Assembly (NCBI GenBank): GCA_027078365.1
Contig: JALWYQ010000042.1
Span: 33,033-97,032, forward strand
Direction of reading: 5' to 3'
From: Phycisphaerae bacterium
Lineage (GTDB): Bacteria; Planctomycetota; Phycisphaerae; Sedimentisphaerales; Sedimentisphaeraceae
Length of the DNA stretch: 64,000 nucleotides
Part shown: one piece after another, positions 51,568 through 61,701 of the stretch
Layout: every line of letters starts with the position of its first letter
Numbering within the stretch: the first letter of the stretch is position 1
Translations under genes and position numbers: made by a program
The notes under the pieces: generated by a model
Database searches by the model: none
What the model saw: the letters and a program-made list of their open reading frames with translations, nothing else
Told to the model about the DNA's origin: nothing

Positions 51568-53424
51568 CTAGCCCTTGCTTTGAGCTGAGCCCAAATCCAA
51601 TGAGACTTTATCTTTTGGCAATGAAACGTAAAAACTACAGCCTCCATCTGGATTATTTTCGACCCACACATTGCCCGTATGCCGCTTAACGATGCGTTTG
51701 ACAACTGTAAGCCCGATACCTTCACCTTGAACATCGCTATCTACGTAGAGTCGATGGAATATCTCAAATATTTTTGACTGATATTTCTCGTTTATCCCAA
51801 CACCATTGTCTTTGACGCAATATATTACCATAGACTCAGATTCTCTGCTTGAGATATGTATAATAGGTTTCTTATTCTTGTCTATATACTTAATAGCATT
51901 ATCAATTAGATTTGAGAAGACCTGATTAATCTGAGCCCTATCACCATAGCAAGGTAAGAGCTCCTCAATAGTTACATCAGCACCGGCTTGCCTTATCTGG
52001 TAACCATGAATCTTTATTATCGAAGAAATCATCTCATTCATATCTAACTTGGTGGGCTCTAGCGTAGCAGCTCCAACCCTACAGACCTTCAACAGGCTGC
52101 GCAAGAGACTATCAATCTTTGACGTTCCAGAATTGATAAAACTGATGCACTCATGAACTTCGTCCATTTTAGCTCTAAGAGCCAATCGCTGATCCTCTGG
52201 CATATCAATTTGACTCATCAAGGCTGAAGTTTCTTTACAGATACCAAGAAGTTCGCCACTAAAACCTTCTATATTGATAATTGGAGACCTCAAATCATGC
52301 GAAGCTATAAACATTATACTCGCAAGTTCATCATTTTTCTCGGAAAGGCTCTTTAAAAGTAACTCGCGTTCCTTCCTTGCAAGCTCACTGCTAGTAACAT
52401 CTCTAAACTGCCACACTTTTCCAAGGTATTCATCTTGCACAATCAGTGGTCTTGAGCGAACTTCGATTCTCCTGCCATCGTTTAGTATAACTTTAAATTC
52501 ATCTAAATCGCTTTCAAACACCGCCGAACCAGAGATTTTACTATCAATTATCTGCTTCAATTGACTGAATTTCATATCTGATAGTTCATCTGCTTCAACT
52601 CCCCACATCTTCAAGAAATTGCTGTTGTAGTGGGAGATATGACCATCGTTAAATACTACTAGAAACGCATCAGGAGCTCCTTCAATACTCGCTTCAAGAA
52701 TAACATTGCTCTCAGACAACGCTCTTCTTGTCAGGTAAATTTCTCTTTCACTTCTTCTAGCCACTATCAATAAAAATAAAAGCATAATTGCCACGGCAAC
52801 AATTATTCCAATTACAAAATGGAATATCTTTGCATTCATCGCAGCAAGCTCGTTTCGTACGTCATCTAGATAAATACCCGTTCCAATAACCCACCCCCAT
52901 GGTTTGAAGCGTTTGTTGTAGGAGAGCTTTTGCTCACTCTCCCCGCCGTCTTTTTTAGAAAACCACAGATATTGAATATAGCCATGGTCTTTACCCTTTA
53001 CGGAGTCTAGGATTTTCAATATAACGGTATCCCCATCTGGGCCAAGCATATCCTTGGCATCCATTATCTCTCCATCTTTCAACAATGGGTGCAATAGAAT
53101 CTTTTTATTGACATCGTCAAAGACCCAGAAATAATCGTCGTGCGTTTTTCCGTATCTAATAGACTTTATGTAAGAAAACGCCTGCCTCTTCGCTTCTTGT
53201 TCAGTGATAAAGCCTGCTTTCACCTCTCTCTCTAGCGAATCTAGCATCTCAACAACTATGTTGGTAACGTTTTCGACCTGCATCTTCTTATCGTTCATCA
53301 TATTTTTCTCGAACGCTGGCAGAACGATAAAAATATTTGCAAACACCAAAAGAAAGACCGCGATAGCCGTACCAATAGCGGCCTTGAGTAAAAACAGCCT
53401 GCGACTAGATTTCGCTACAAACAT
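51568..53424 (-). CDS. Membrane sensor histidine kinase (Cache-PAS-HisKA-HATPase)
   Basis: A 618-residue sensor. One N-terminal membrane helix (~12-38) and a periplasmic Cache domain follow, with the single-Cache signature YGKTHDDYFWVFD and RFKPWGWVIGTGIYLDDV. A second helix (~195-220), a PAS domain, the phosphoacceptor ASHDLRSP (His376), the N box QVFSNLIDNAIKYID and G boxes KDNGVGI and GEGIGLT complete it. Single-Cache kinases often sense small organic acids. I chose the ATG at 53424 over a TTG at 53457 lacking a site. No response regulator is adjacent, so its partner is elsewhere. Confidence 0.92.
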   Translation of the reverse strand: MFVAKSSRRLFLLKAAIGTAIAVFLLVFANIFIVLPAFEKNMMNDKKMQVENVTNIVVEMLDSLEREVKAGFITEQEAKRQAFSYIKSIRYGKTHDDYFWVFDDVNKKILLHPLLKDGEIMDAKDMLGPDGDTVILKILDSVKGKDHGYIQYLWFSKKDGGESEQKLSYNKRFKPWGWVIGTGIYLDDVRNELAAMNAKIFHFVIGIIVAVAIMLLFLLIVARRSEREIYLTRRALSESNVILEASIEGAPDAFLVVFNDGHISHYNSNFLKMWGVEADELSDMKFSQLKQIIDSKISGSAVFESDLDEFKVILNDGRRIEVRSRPLIVQDEYLGKVWQFRDVTSSELARKERELLLKSLSEKNDELASIMFIASHDLRSPIINIEGFSGELLGICKETSALMSQIDMPEDQRLALRAKMDEVHECISFINSGTSKIDSLLRSLLKVCRVGAATLEPTKLDMNEMISSIIKIHGYQIRQAGADVTIEELLPCYGDRAQINQVFSNLIDNAIKYIDKNKKPIIHISSRESESMVIYCVKDNGVGINEKYQSKIFEIFHRLYVDSDVQGEGIGLTVVKRIVKRHTGNVWVENNPDGGCSFYVSLPKDKVSLDLGSAQSKG

Positions 53425-53542
53425 AATTACATCACTTTCAAAACAAACTAACGGCAAAGCTCCATGAATATAAGTACTTTTACTCTAACAAGTTATCCTT
53501 AAATCTAGACGAATAACAAACAGCACCGCAATAAATCTTTTG

Positions 53543-53577
53543 GGAAGTCCTATGAGGGGGAAGGACTTCCTTTTTTT
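53543..53577 (+). terminator. Orphan rightward intrinsic terminator
   Basis: GGAAGTCC and GGACTTCC with a 12-base loop are followed by seven T on the plus strand. Both neighbouring genes are on the minus strand, so no known transcript ends here. The gap 53425-53705 has no ORF. Confidence 0.7.
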
Positions 53578-53705
53578 GTGTATTTCTTAGGACTAATCCT
53601 AACTCTTAACTCTCGCTTAAAAACTGCTCATATTATTGATTTACTTCATCAATCCACTATATCGACAATTAAACGATAACAGACTTAATAAAAAGTCTTG
53701 TCGCG

Positions 53706-55298
53706 CTAAAGAGCTCCAACAATCGCCTCTGCTACTTTGATACCATCTATTGCAGAAGATATTATACCACCAGCATAACCTGCCCCTTCGCCAGCAGGAA
53801 ATAGCCCTTTGAGCGTACTACTCTCAAAGGCTTGATTTCTAACAATACGAATCGGACTAGAACTTCTCGACTCAATCGCAGTCATAACGGCATCTCCCAT
53901 CGAAAAGCCCTTTAGTTTCTTCTCTAATTCAGGTATCGCTAAACGCAGTGTCTCTGAGACAAAATCCGGCAAACATTCAGATAAATCGCAAAATACGACA
54001 CCGGGCTTATAACTTGGCAAAACACTCCCTACGCATTTAGATGCCCTACCACGCAGAAAATCTCCAACGAGCTGAGCTGGTGCAAAATAATTACCACCGC
54101 CGAGATTGAAAGCTTTATTCTCCCACTTCCTTTGAAACTCGACCCCAGAGAGTGGATTGTCGCTACCAAAATCATCAACGCTCACCCCAACCAAAAGAGC
54201 ACTATTTGCATTAGCCGCATCTCTTGCATACTCACTCATTCCGTTGGTCACTAGCATCGCCTCCTCGCTCGCCGAGGCAACAACCATTCCTCCAGGACAC
54301 ATACAAAACGTGTATGCACTCCTACCATTGGCGCAGTGGGTTACCAATTTATACTCAGCGGCACCTAAGGTCGCTGCATCTGCAAATTTTCCGTACTGAG
54401 ATTCATTAATCACCGTCTGTGGATGCTCAATGCGCACACCTATCGAGAATGGTTTTGGCTTAATTTCGATGCCAAGTTTAACTAGAAGCTCAAACGTATC
54501 TCTTGCACTATGGCCAATTGCCAAGACTATTGTATCTGTTTCGATTTGCTCGTAACCATTGACTACCGCAGCAACAACAGCTCCATTTTCAACCTTAATA
54601 TCAGTAAGTTTCGTTTCAAATCTAACTTCACCACCAAGGTCAATTATCTTTTTTCTGATATTCTTAACAACATCTCTAAGCTTATCTGTACCAATGTGCG
54701 GCTTTGCTTCAAATAAAATCTCTTTTGGCGCAGAGGCTAAAACTAATTCTTCAAGCACCTTGCGCGAACGGTTTGCCTTGTCCTTTATTTGCGTAGTTAA
54801 TTTACCATCGGAAAAAGTGCCTGCCCCACCCTCGCCAAACTGTACATTACTCTCTAAATTAAGTTTGGCCTCATTCCAAAAAGCTCGAACATCACCAACT
54901 CTAGAATCAACATCTTTGCCCCTTTCAATTAGTAGTGGCCTTTGACCAAGCTGGGCGAGCATCAAAGCTGAAAACAGTCCGCACGGGCCTGCGCCAACAA
55001 TAAGAGGCCTTTTCTCTGATTCTCTGAGGACTTGCGGCATTCTATATTCTAAATTTGGAGCAGAAGAGATGTCTGTATCATTTGCAAACTTCTCTAAAAC
55101 CTCACTATCATCTGCCACTTGAACATCAAGAGTGTAAACGAAATATATCCCGCTACGGCTTCTAGCGTCTATGGACCGACGAGCTAAACGATAAGAGAGG
55201 ATAGCATCTTGAGATATTCCCAAACGAAGTGCAATCTCATTCTTAATAGCTTCATCGTCGTGGTCAAACGCAAGCCTTATATTTCGAACTCGAATCAT
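53706..55298 (-). CDS. FAD-dependent dehydrogenase (COG2509-like), unknown substrate
   Basis: A 530-residue flavoprotein. An N-terminal ~90-residue domain (RLARRSIDARSRSGIYFVYT) precedes the FAD motif IVGAGPCGLFSALMLA, then FGEGGAGTFSDGKL, a mid nucleotide-binding motif VLAIGHSARDTFELL, and a C-terminal FAD motif GLFPAGEGAGYAGGI. This is the uncharacterised 'NAD(FAD)-utilising dehydrogenase' group. No partner genes are adjacent and the substrate is unknown. Confidence 0.9.
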   Translation of the reverse strand: MIRVRNIRLAFDHDDEAIKNEIALRLGISQDAILSYRLARRSIDARSRSGIYFVYTLDVQVADDSEVLEKFANDTDISSAPNLEYRMPQVLRESEKRPLIVGAGPCGLFSALMLAQLGQRPLLIERGKDVDSRVGDVRAFWNEAKLNLESNVQFGEGGAGTFSDGKLTTQIKDKANRSRKVLEELVLASAPKEILFEAKPHIGTDKLRDVVKNIRKKIIDLGGEVRFETKLTDIKVENGAVVAAVVNGYEQIETDTIVLAIGHSARDTFELLVKLGIEIKPKPFSIGVRIEHPQTVINESQYGKFADAATLGAAEYKLVTHCANGRSAYTFCMCPGGMVVASASEEAMLVTNGMSEYARDAANANSALLVGVSVDDFGSDNPLSGVEFQRKWENKAFNLGGGNYFAPAQLVGDFLRGRASKCVGSVLPSYKPGVVFCDLSECLPDFVSETLRLAIPELEKKLKGFSMGDAVMTAIESRSSSPIRIVRNQAFESSTLKGLFPAGEGAGYAGGIISSAIDGIKVAEAIVGAL

Positions 55299-55483
55299 AA
55301 TATCTCTTTTATTATTTTGCTTTGAACTGTTTCACCGTACTGCTAATCGTCACAATAATCTCTAAATATCAAATTAGCAAGATTCCTTCTCTAGTGGCCT
55401 CTATAATTCATCAGCAATTTCACCATCAGATATATATCTAATAATACTTGCCTTAGTCGCAGATTTAGTTTAAATGTATATGC

Positions 55484-55891
55484 ATGGAATGTCCTGTATG
55501 CAAAACTGACGAAATGATTATTCTTGAGCTTAGGCAAGTAGAGATTGACTACTGCCCTTCGTGCGCAGGCATTTGGCTTGATGAAGGAGAGCTTGAATTA
55601 CTTTGGGATCCTAACAACACTCAGGGCGTAAAAGATTACATAGCAAGCCTCCCAGAGGCCAAGGGAATCAAAGAAAAAAAACGCAGATGTCCAATCTGCA
55701 ACAAAACGATGTTCAAAGCATTTATTGGTGAAGAAAAACAAACACTCATAGATAAATGCCCAAAATCCCACGGTATCTGGCTAGACGCTGGCGAACTCGA
55801 AGAAATTTTATCAAATACCAAGCACAAAGACTCTAGTGTAGTAGAGTTGTTAAGAGATATGTTTGGATCATCTGAATCTAAAACTTTTTAA
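55484..55891 (+). CDS. Double zf-TFIIB zinc-ribbon protein
   Basis: 135 residues with two tandem zinc ribbons: CPVC...YCPSCAGIWLDEGELE at the N terminus and CPIC...KCPKSHGIWLDAGELEE in the second half, each with the GIWLDxGELE signature. The second ribbon has histidine in place of its last cysteine. The family is widespread and of unclear function. It is 12 bases before lemA and 0.6 kb before htpX, a common grouping. Confidence 0.9.
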   Translation: MECPVCKTDEMIILELRQVEIDYCPSCAGIWLDEGELELLWDPNNTQGVKDYIASLPEAKGIKEKKRRCPICNKTMFKAFIGEEKQTLIDKCPKSHGIWLDAGELEEILSNTKHKDSSVVELLRDMFGSSESKTF

Positions 55892-55903
55892 GGAGAAGAG
55901 CAA

Positions 55904-56458
55904 ATGCTGCCACTATACATCATCATTGGAATTCTAGTAATAATCGCTATTGTAGTAATTGGAATGTACAACTCACTTGTGTCGCTGCGCAACCAAGTTA
56001 AAAATGCATGGAGCCAAATTGACGTGCAACTCAAGCGCCGCCACGACTTGATTCCAAATCTAATTGAAACAGCTAAAGGCTACATGAAACACGAACGCGA
56101 GACACTGCAAAACGTAGTCAATGCGAGAAGCAAGGCAATGGGCGCAGGCAATATAGACGAACAGATTGCCGCCGAGAAACAAGTTGACAACGCAATGAGT
56201 AAATTCATGTTAGTCGTTGAAAATTATCCAGACCTCAAGGCAAACGAAAACTTCCTAAGCCTTCAAGAAGAACTCAGTAGTACAGAAAATAAAATTGCTT
56301 TTGCTCGTCAGGCATACAATGACCAAGCAATGTTCTTCAACAACAAGATACAGATGTTCCCTTCCAATATAGTAGCTGGCATGTTTAACTTCAAGACAGC
56401 AAACTACTATGAACTCGAAAATGAAACCGAAAGAGAAGCTCCTAGCGTAAAATTCTAG
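55904..56458 (+). CDS. lemA: LemA family protein
   Basis: A 184-residue protein with one N-terminal membrane helix (~5-22) and a long helical extracytoplasmic part carrying the family motif NAWSQIDVQLKRRHDLIPNL and ENYPDLKANENFLSLQEEL. LemA proteins are of unknown function but are often next to HtpX-type proteases. AAGGAGA precedes the ATG. Confidence 0.95.
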   Translation: MLPLYIIIGILVIIAIVVIGMYNSLVSLRNQVKNAWSQIDVQLKRRHDLIPNLIETAKGYMKHERETLQNVVNARSKAMGAGNIDEQIAAEKQVDNAMSKFMLVVENYPDLKANENFLSLQEELSSTENKIAFARQAYNDQAMFFNNKIQMFPSNIVAGMFNFKTANYYELENETEREAPSVKF

Positions 56459-56514
56459 ACTATTCGTAAGAATTTATCTCTATCACAGACTTTTAGATAG
56501 GCCTGTTACATTTA

Positions 56515-57948
56515 ATGTGGGAATTAATACGAGCAAATAAACGCAAATCAATGATGCTGATGGCAATCATGGCTGCCCTTCTCATTGCGCTTGGTTACGC
56601 AGTAGGCTACGCTTACGCAGGCTCAATAGGCGGATTCATTGGGCTTATTATCGCCTTTGGAATTTGGGTTGTTCAAAGCCTAGTTGCATATTTTGCAGGC
56701 ACAAAGATTCTACTTGCAACAAGCCACGCTCGTTTGATTGAAAAGGAAGCACACCCACAGCTCTACAATATAGTAGAGGAGATGAAAATAGCGGCAAATT
56801 TACCACACATGCCCAAGATTTACATCATTCCCGAACAAGCTCCAAACGCATTTGCAAGTGGAACAACCCCAAAAAACTATGCGATAGCTGTCACCGCAGG
56901 ACTTCTTGGAAAACTAAATCGAGATGAATTACAAGGTGTCATAGCCCATGAGATGAGCCACATCCTAAACCGTGATGTACTATTTATGACCTATGCAGCA
57001 ACTATGCTAGGAACAATTGTATTAATCTCAGATATATATGTCAGAACATTCTTTTATGCCGGTGCAAGTTCAAGACGTAGATACTCTAAGTCGTCTGGTT
57101 CAAATGTCTATTCAATTCTGATTCCTCTAGTATTGGCAATCATCTCCCCAATCATTGCGCAGATATTATACTTTGCAATATCGCGTAAACGCGAATATCT
57201 AGCCGATGCCTGCGCTGTGCGATTAACCCGCTATCCAGCAGGTTTGGCAAGTGCGCTAGAAAAAATATCCCGCGGCGCAAGAAGTGGAGCCGATTTAGAC
57301 AACAACAAAATTGTAAGACCTCTCTATATTTCAGATCCAAAACAAACAGGCTCAGCTCTCTCTAGTCTTGGCTCAACACATCCGCCTATCCAAAATAGAA
57401 TTGCAATCTTACAAAGGCTCAGTGGCTCTGTTGGTTTCTCAAGCTACCAAAGGGCATACTCAAAGGTTAACTCAACAAAATGCAACTTCATACCGGCCTC
57501 CGCATTAAAAGAAAAAGAATTCAAAGTAAGACAGGCCAGCGCAGAATCAGAGAAACCTCTCGATTCAAAAACACAGACAAGACAAATTGGCGATATGATT
57601 CTGGCTGCCAACAGTTTTGCGTTTATTCAATGCCAATGTGGAATGAAGCTAAAATTGCCACCAAATTACAATAAACCACAAGTTCAATGCCCAAGGTGCA
57701 AAACCGTCCATTCAGTTCCTGTTGCCGAAATGTCAGCGATGCTAGCTGGGTTAAATGCCGCTAAGGGCAAGGGGAACCCTAGTCAAACAGCAGCAACACA
57801 AAAAAAATACACCTACAAACGCCGCTCATCAGGCAGCTGGGAATCATTCAAATGCAAATGCGGCAACCTAATTCAATTATCCCCCGCATTCAAAGGCAAC
57901 CATATTAGCTGCAATTCATGCGGAATAAGAATTGATATTAAAAGCTAA
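56515..57948 (+). CDS. htpX: M48 (HtpX-like) membrane metalloprotease with C-terminal zinc ribbons
   Basis: A 477-residue protein. Membrane helices lie near 14-36, 38-63 and two around 160-215. The zinc-protease motif HEMSH is at 145-149, with the third ligand Glu227 in EYLADACAVRL. HtpX-like proteases degrade misfolded membrane proteins. Beyond the protease core (to about residue 300) is an added C-terminal part with two ribbon-like cysteine sets, QCQCGMKLKLPP...CPRCK and CKCGN...CNSCG, unusual for HtpX. It is 57 bases after lemA, in the group zf-TFIIB/lemA/htpX. Confidence 0.9.
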   Translation: MWELIRANKRKSMMLMAIMAALLIALGYAVGYAYAGSIGGFIGLIIAFGIWVVQSLVAYFAGTKILLATSHARLIEKEAHPQLYNIVEEMKIAANLPHMPKIYIIPEQAPNAFASGTTPKNYAIAVTAGLLGKLNRDELQGVIAHEMSHILNRDVLFMTYAATMLGTIVLISDIYVRTFFYAGASSRRRYSKSSGSNVYSILIPLVLAIISPIIAQILYFAISRKREYLADACAVRLTRYPAGLASALEKISRGARSGADLDNNKIVRPLYISDPKQTGSALSSLGSTHPPIQNRIAILQRLSGSVGFSSYQRAYSKVNSTKCNFIPASALKEKEFKVRQASAESEKPLDSKTQTRQIGDMILAANSFAFIQCQCGMKLKLPPNYNKPQVQCPRCKTVHSVPVAEMSAMLAGLNAAKGKGNPSQTAATQKKYTYKRRSSGSWESFKCKCGNLIQLSPAFKGNHISCNSCGIRIDIKS

Positions 57949-58276
57949 ATCGTAATCCAATCACGCTAACAGACCTCACATGTCCGATATCGCGAAGAGT
58001 TCTGGCTCAAGTTCAACATTGAATTCAGCTAGAAACCTAGATCCACTTCTTGAGAAGCAAGCAAACTCGCCACGCTCACCCTCCAGTAAAAACACTCAAC
58101 AAATCAGTAAAGAATGTAGCCATAGTACCGATATTAACGACTAACGCCACGATAAGGACAATTTTTTAGGACATTTACAGAGACCCCCCCCTATTTGGTG
58201 TTGTTTAGCCAAGATGATTTACTATCTTAAAGGAGTAGAACAAAGAAATAATTGTAAATTAAGCAAAGGCAGATAT
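57949..58276. other. Intergenic region before the choice-of-anchor A gene
   Basis: 328 bases with no credible gene. A run of eight C at 58184-58191 lies about 85 bases before the downstream ATG. AAAGG just before that ATG is its ribosome binding site. No promoter is convincing. Confidence 0.5.
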
Positions 58277-59290
58277 ATGAGAAAAAAACAAATAACAATA
58301 ATGCTAACAATTCTTACACTTGCAGCAACGCAGAGTTTCGCAAGCACAGTAAACCCTTTCTCTTACTTCAATGTTTACAGTCTCAACGACATTGGAAGTA
58401 GCACTAGCGCTTACCATAGTGATTTTCAAGGCATCGCAGGCGCCGCAGGAAGTGTTTACTTCTCAAGCTTCTCGTTAAACGGTATGGACAATCAAAGTAG
58501 CTACACTCTTCACGTCGGAGCAAATGCAACTTTAACGGGTTCTTACGCAGGCGACATTGAAATTGGCGGCAACCTCAGCCTTGCAAATGTAAGTGTAAAT
58601 GGCAACATACACTCAGGTGGTAGTATCGCTAATTCTTCTGGTGGTTCTACTACTGGAAATGTATATGCCCAAACAAACATAAATCTCAGCCAGCAATTCA
58701 GCGTTGGTGGCAATATTTACGAGAACTTCACTTACAATCCTGTCGTGAACCACAAGTTTGTTTCTAATTACTTCAGTTCTACTTCAGCACAGATAGCAGG
58801 TCTAAGCAACACTGGATCCGTGTCAAATGAGTATGGCAAGCTCACGCTAAACACTACAAGTGGAATCAACGTTGTAACAATAAGCTCACAAGAATTAAAC
58901 AGCGCATGGGGATTTGATATACTTGGCACGCAAGACTCAACTGTACTTATAAACGTAACTGGAACAAATGCTTCACTAAATTCAACAAACTGGAATTATA
59001 GCGGAGGCATCACTAGCTCTAATGTGCTTATAAACTTCACGGAAGCAACAAGTTTGAATCTATCTGGCTCTAACAATGTCAATATTTTGGCAGCCAATGC
59101 CGATGTAAATTTCGCAACTGGTATAGTCACTGGAAACCTAATCGCAGGCGACCTACAAGGCGGCGGCCAAGTAAACCTAGGTCATTTCGACAACGGCGGA
59201 ATATTTGACCCAGTTCCAGAGCCGACAACACTCTCAATTCTCGCTGTCGGTGCAATGCTAATTGCCAGAAGAAGACACTCCATTGTTTAA
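58277..59290 (+). CDS. Choice-of-anchor A family PEP-CTERM protein
   Basis: A 337-residue exported protein. A signal peptide ends near FAS-TV (residue ~23). The choice-of-anchor A domain follows (NPFSYFNVYSLNDI, GDIEIGGNLSLANVSVNG, GNLIAGDLQGGG, GHFDNGGI) and the end is a PEP-CTERM signal, VPEPTTLSILAVGAMLIARR. Such proteins are cut by an exosortase and found on the surface or in extracellular matrix; the function of the domain is unknown. I chose the ATG at 58277 over one at 58214 because it begins the signal peptide and has AAAGG upstream. No exosortase is in the window. Confidence 0.9.
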   Translation: MRKKQITIMLTILTLAATQSFASTVNPFSYFNVYSLNDIGSSTSAYHSDFQGIAGAAGSVYFSSFSLNGMDNQSSYTLHVGANATLTGSYAGDIEIGGNLSLANVSVNGNIHSGGSIANSSGGSTTGNVYAQTNINLSQQFSVGGNIYENFTYNPVVNHKFVSNYFSSTSAQIAGLSNTGSVSNEYGKLTLNTTSGINVVTISSQELNSAWGFDILGTQDSTVLINVTGTNASLNSTNWNYSGGITSSNVLINFTEATSLNLSGSNNVNILAANADVNFATGIVTGNLIAGDLQGGGQVNLGHFDNGGIFDPVPEPTTLSILAVGAMLIARRRHSIV

Positions 59291-59348
59291 CTTTAGTTTT
59301 CTCATCATGAAAGGAGTAAATTGGTTGCATTTCTAGGATTAACAGCAA

Positions 59349-61289
59349 TCAAGTGCTCAACAGTTGCTCATCTCTAACTTTTATCTTTTCTATGGCATCA
59401 AATAGATCTTGAGCATTATTAGCGGTACTTTGAGTGTCTGTCTGTAAACTGCATAGACTGGAGTTGATTTGTGATACTCCTATAGACTGCTCCTTTGAAG
59501 CTTCTGTAATTTCTTCCACGCGATCGGACACTTCCCGTATCTTATTAGTTACATTTGAAAACTGCTCTTGAGTTTGTGAAACGATCTCTAGTCCATTGTT
59601 AATCTTCTCAGAAGTCTCTCCTATCATATCTGAGATATTTCTAGTCGCCTCAGTAGAGCGGATAGACAGCGCCCTGACTTCTTCAGCTACAACAGCAAAT
59701 CCGTCTCCTGCAGCACCAGCACGCGCAGCTTCCACTGCAGCATTAAGGGCAAGTAGATTAGTCTGAGACGAGATTCCATCAATCACTCCTATAACCTTTG
59801 ATGTTTCTTCGCTAGCGTCCGAAATATCATGCATAGCATTAATTAAATTATTCATTGACTTATCAGCCTCTTCAATAACTGATTGCATAGTCTTTACTAG
59901 ATCTCGAACTCCTTCACAATTAGCAGAATTATTTTCTATTGTACTATTAATTTCTTCTATTGCACTAGAAACCTCCTCCAAAGAAGATGCCTGCTCCTTT
60001 GCTTTCTTAGAGAGATTATTAGAAATATTTATATTCTCTTTGAATATGCTACTTAGTTTACCAACTGCCTTATCAAAGTTATCTAGCATTGAGCCGAATT
60101 CATCATTATTTCGTTCCTCTATCATAAACGAAAGATCGCCATTGGCAAGTTTATCTGCACAGGTTGCTACCGTACCCAAAGGCCTTGTAACAATCTTTCT
60201 GAGAATCAATAGGATACTAACAACAAGCATAGATACTAACACAAATCCTGAAACTGTAAGTTTTAAGAATAGCGATTTCATATTTGAAGCAGCTTGTTGC
60301 TTAGCATTCTCTATACCCGCTATTACATTTGTTAAATCTTGTATGTAAACCATTACACCGATTTGTCTCTCTGAGTAGTCTAAAATCGGGAATGACGCAA
60401 TACTATAATTACCTTTTTGAATCAAATTAAAACCATTAGAAGCATTATCCAAAACTGATGTAGTAACCAATTCATCAATAATGTCACTCTTATTTGCTGC
60501 CGTCTTGACGTACTTATCTGAAATAATTGGATATTTAGCGCTATCATGTAGCTTGGTTGCTACTGGCAATAAATCTACATTCATATATGTTGCAAATAAA
60601 TCTGCTTTTCGTATCCGACTTTGCTCAACAACATCATTAAATGACTCAAGGGATTCACAAGTTCCCAATTGGTTACCTGATTCATCAACGACAGGAGCAA
60701 TGCCTCTAATAGCAAAACCTCCGCGACCAACTTCAATGCCCCTTATGCTTTTGGAAAACTTGTTTGCATCAACAACTGATCGCCTAAATGAAGTCAAATC
60801 ATCCGAGATATCAACCCACTCCCCATCTACTTCAGCTTGACGTTCTCGCCAACTACGCAAGAAGCTTTTACCGTTTTTGAGATGGAAATGTATCTTTAAT
60901 TTTGAACCACTCAAACATAATTCATACTCTTTACCTATCAATTTCATATATTCACGTAAATGCTCACGTGCTCTTTGAACTGTAGAATCATATGCATCAT
61001 CAATAATTCCAGTATTAGCTAATTTGTATGCACTAACTACCTCTGGCTGAGCCGCCAAAATAGACGCATTGCTCAACGCTTTAGAAGAAAGCATGTCAAT
61101 ATTCTCTTTTACTAATGAACAGGTATCTTTTGCTGAATTATTAGCAGTCTCTAACATTCCATTGTATGTCTGACTAGCTTGCAAATCCACTATCTCTTTA
61201 ACTGCAGTTCCTGTCAGAAATGAAACTATCAGAAAAGCTAGTACAATAATACACACAGTTGGCAAGATAAATTTTGTCCTAATTTTCAT
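59349..61289 (-). CDS. Methyl-accepting chemotaxis protein
   Basis: A 646-residue chemoreceptor. A membrane helix at ~7-27 is followed by a large periplasmic sensor (to ~330) of double-Cache type ([34 protein letters not shown]), a second helix (~345-368), a HAMP domain ([20 protein letters not shown]) and the signalling domain with the conserved hairpin [15 protein letters not shown] and [12 protein letters not shown]. It signals to a CheA/CheW complex not encoded here. The substrate is unknown; the sensor resembles those for small organic acids. Confidence 0.93.
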   Translation of the reverse strand: MKIRTKFILPTVCIIVLAFLIVSFLTGTAVKEIVDLQASQTYNGMLETANNSAKDTCSLVKENIDMLSSKALSNASILAAQPEVVSAYKLANTGIIDDAYDSTVQRAREHLREYMKLIGKEYELCLSGSKLKIHFHLKNGKSFLRSWRERQAEVDGEWVDISDDLTSFRRSVVDANKFSKSIRGIEVGRGGFAIRGIAPVVDESGNQLGTCESLESFNDVVEQSRIRKADLFATYMNVDLLPVATKLHDSAKYPIISDKYVKTAANKSDIIDELVTTSVLDNASNGFNLIQKGNYSIASFPILDYSERQIGVMVYIQDLTNVIAGIENAKQQAASNMKSLFLKLTVSGFVLVSMLVVSILLILRKIVTRPLGTVATCADKLANGDLSFMIEERNNDEFGSMLDNFDKAVGKLSSIFKENINISNNLSKKAKEQASSLEEVSSAIEEINSTIENNSANCEGVRDLVKTMQSVIEEADKSMNNLINAMHDISDASEETSKVIGVIDGISSQTNLLALNAAVEAARAGAAGDGFAVVAEEVRALSIRSTEATRNISDMIGETSEKINNGLEIVSQTQEQFSNVTNKIREVSDRVEEITEASKEQSIGVSQINSSLCSLQTDTQSTANNAQDLFDAIEKIKVRDEQLLST

Positions 61290-61701
61290 TAAACTTCCCT
61301 TACAAAAGAATTAATCGATTACTCAAGTAATCTTACTGATTCTGATATTATATGGCCTAGTTGTAAGCACATTTGTATTTAAACTCTAAGCACAGCTGTA
61401 TTGTCGCCACCTAAAGTTCACCACTTTAGTAACATTTTGAAAAGATCGAACAATCCATGCCCTAATGCTTAAATACCATCTTTCACCATCTCCGTATCAA
61501 CGCAAAAACACACTAAAACGATAGGAATCAAATCACAAAAACATTTCTCAATAGCCATACTCCACATTAAAAATAGCCGATATGTCACAGATATCGCTTG
61601 CTCAGCAATTGTCTGTTTTTTCTTGGCGCAAGCAATTGCGGGATTATAATGGCGATTTAAAAAACTTAATTTTCACGCTACTTAGTATAGAAGAGGTAAT
61701 A
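61290..61701. other. Intergenic region between the chemoreceptor and pta
   Basis: 412 bases without a gene. It contains the pta promoter (61623-61650). The rest is AT-rich and shows no clear repeats or hairpins. Confidence 0.5.
61623..61650 (+). promoter_or_regulatory. Promoter of pta-ackA
   Basis: TTGGCG, 16 bases, TATAAT. The -10 ends 51 bases before the pta ATG at 61702. Confidence 0.6.
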
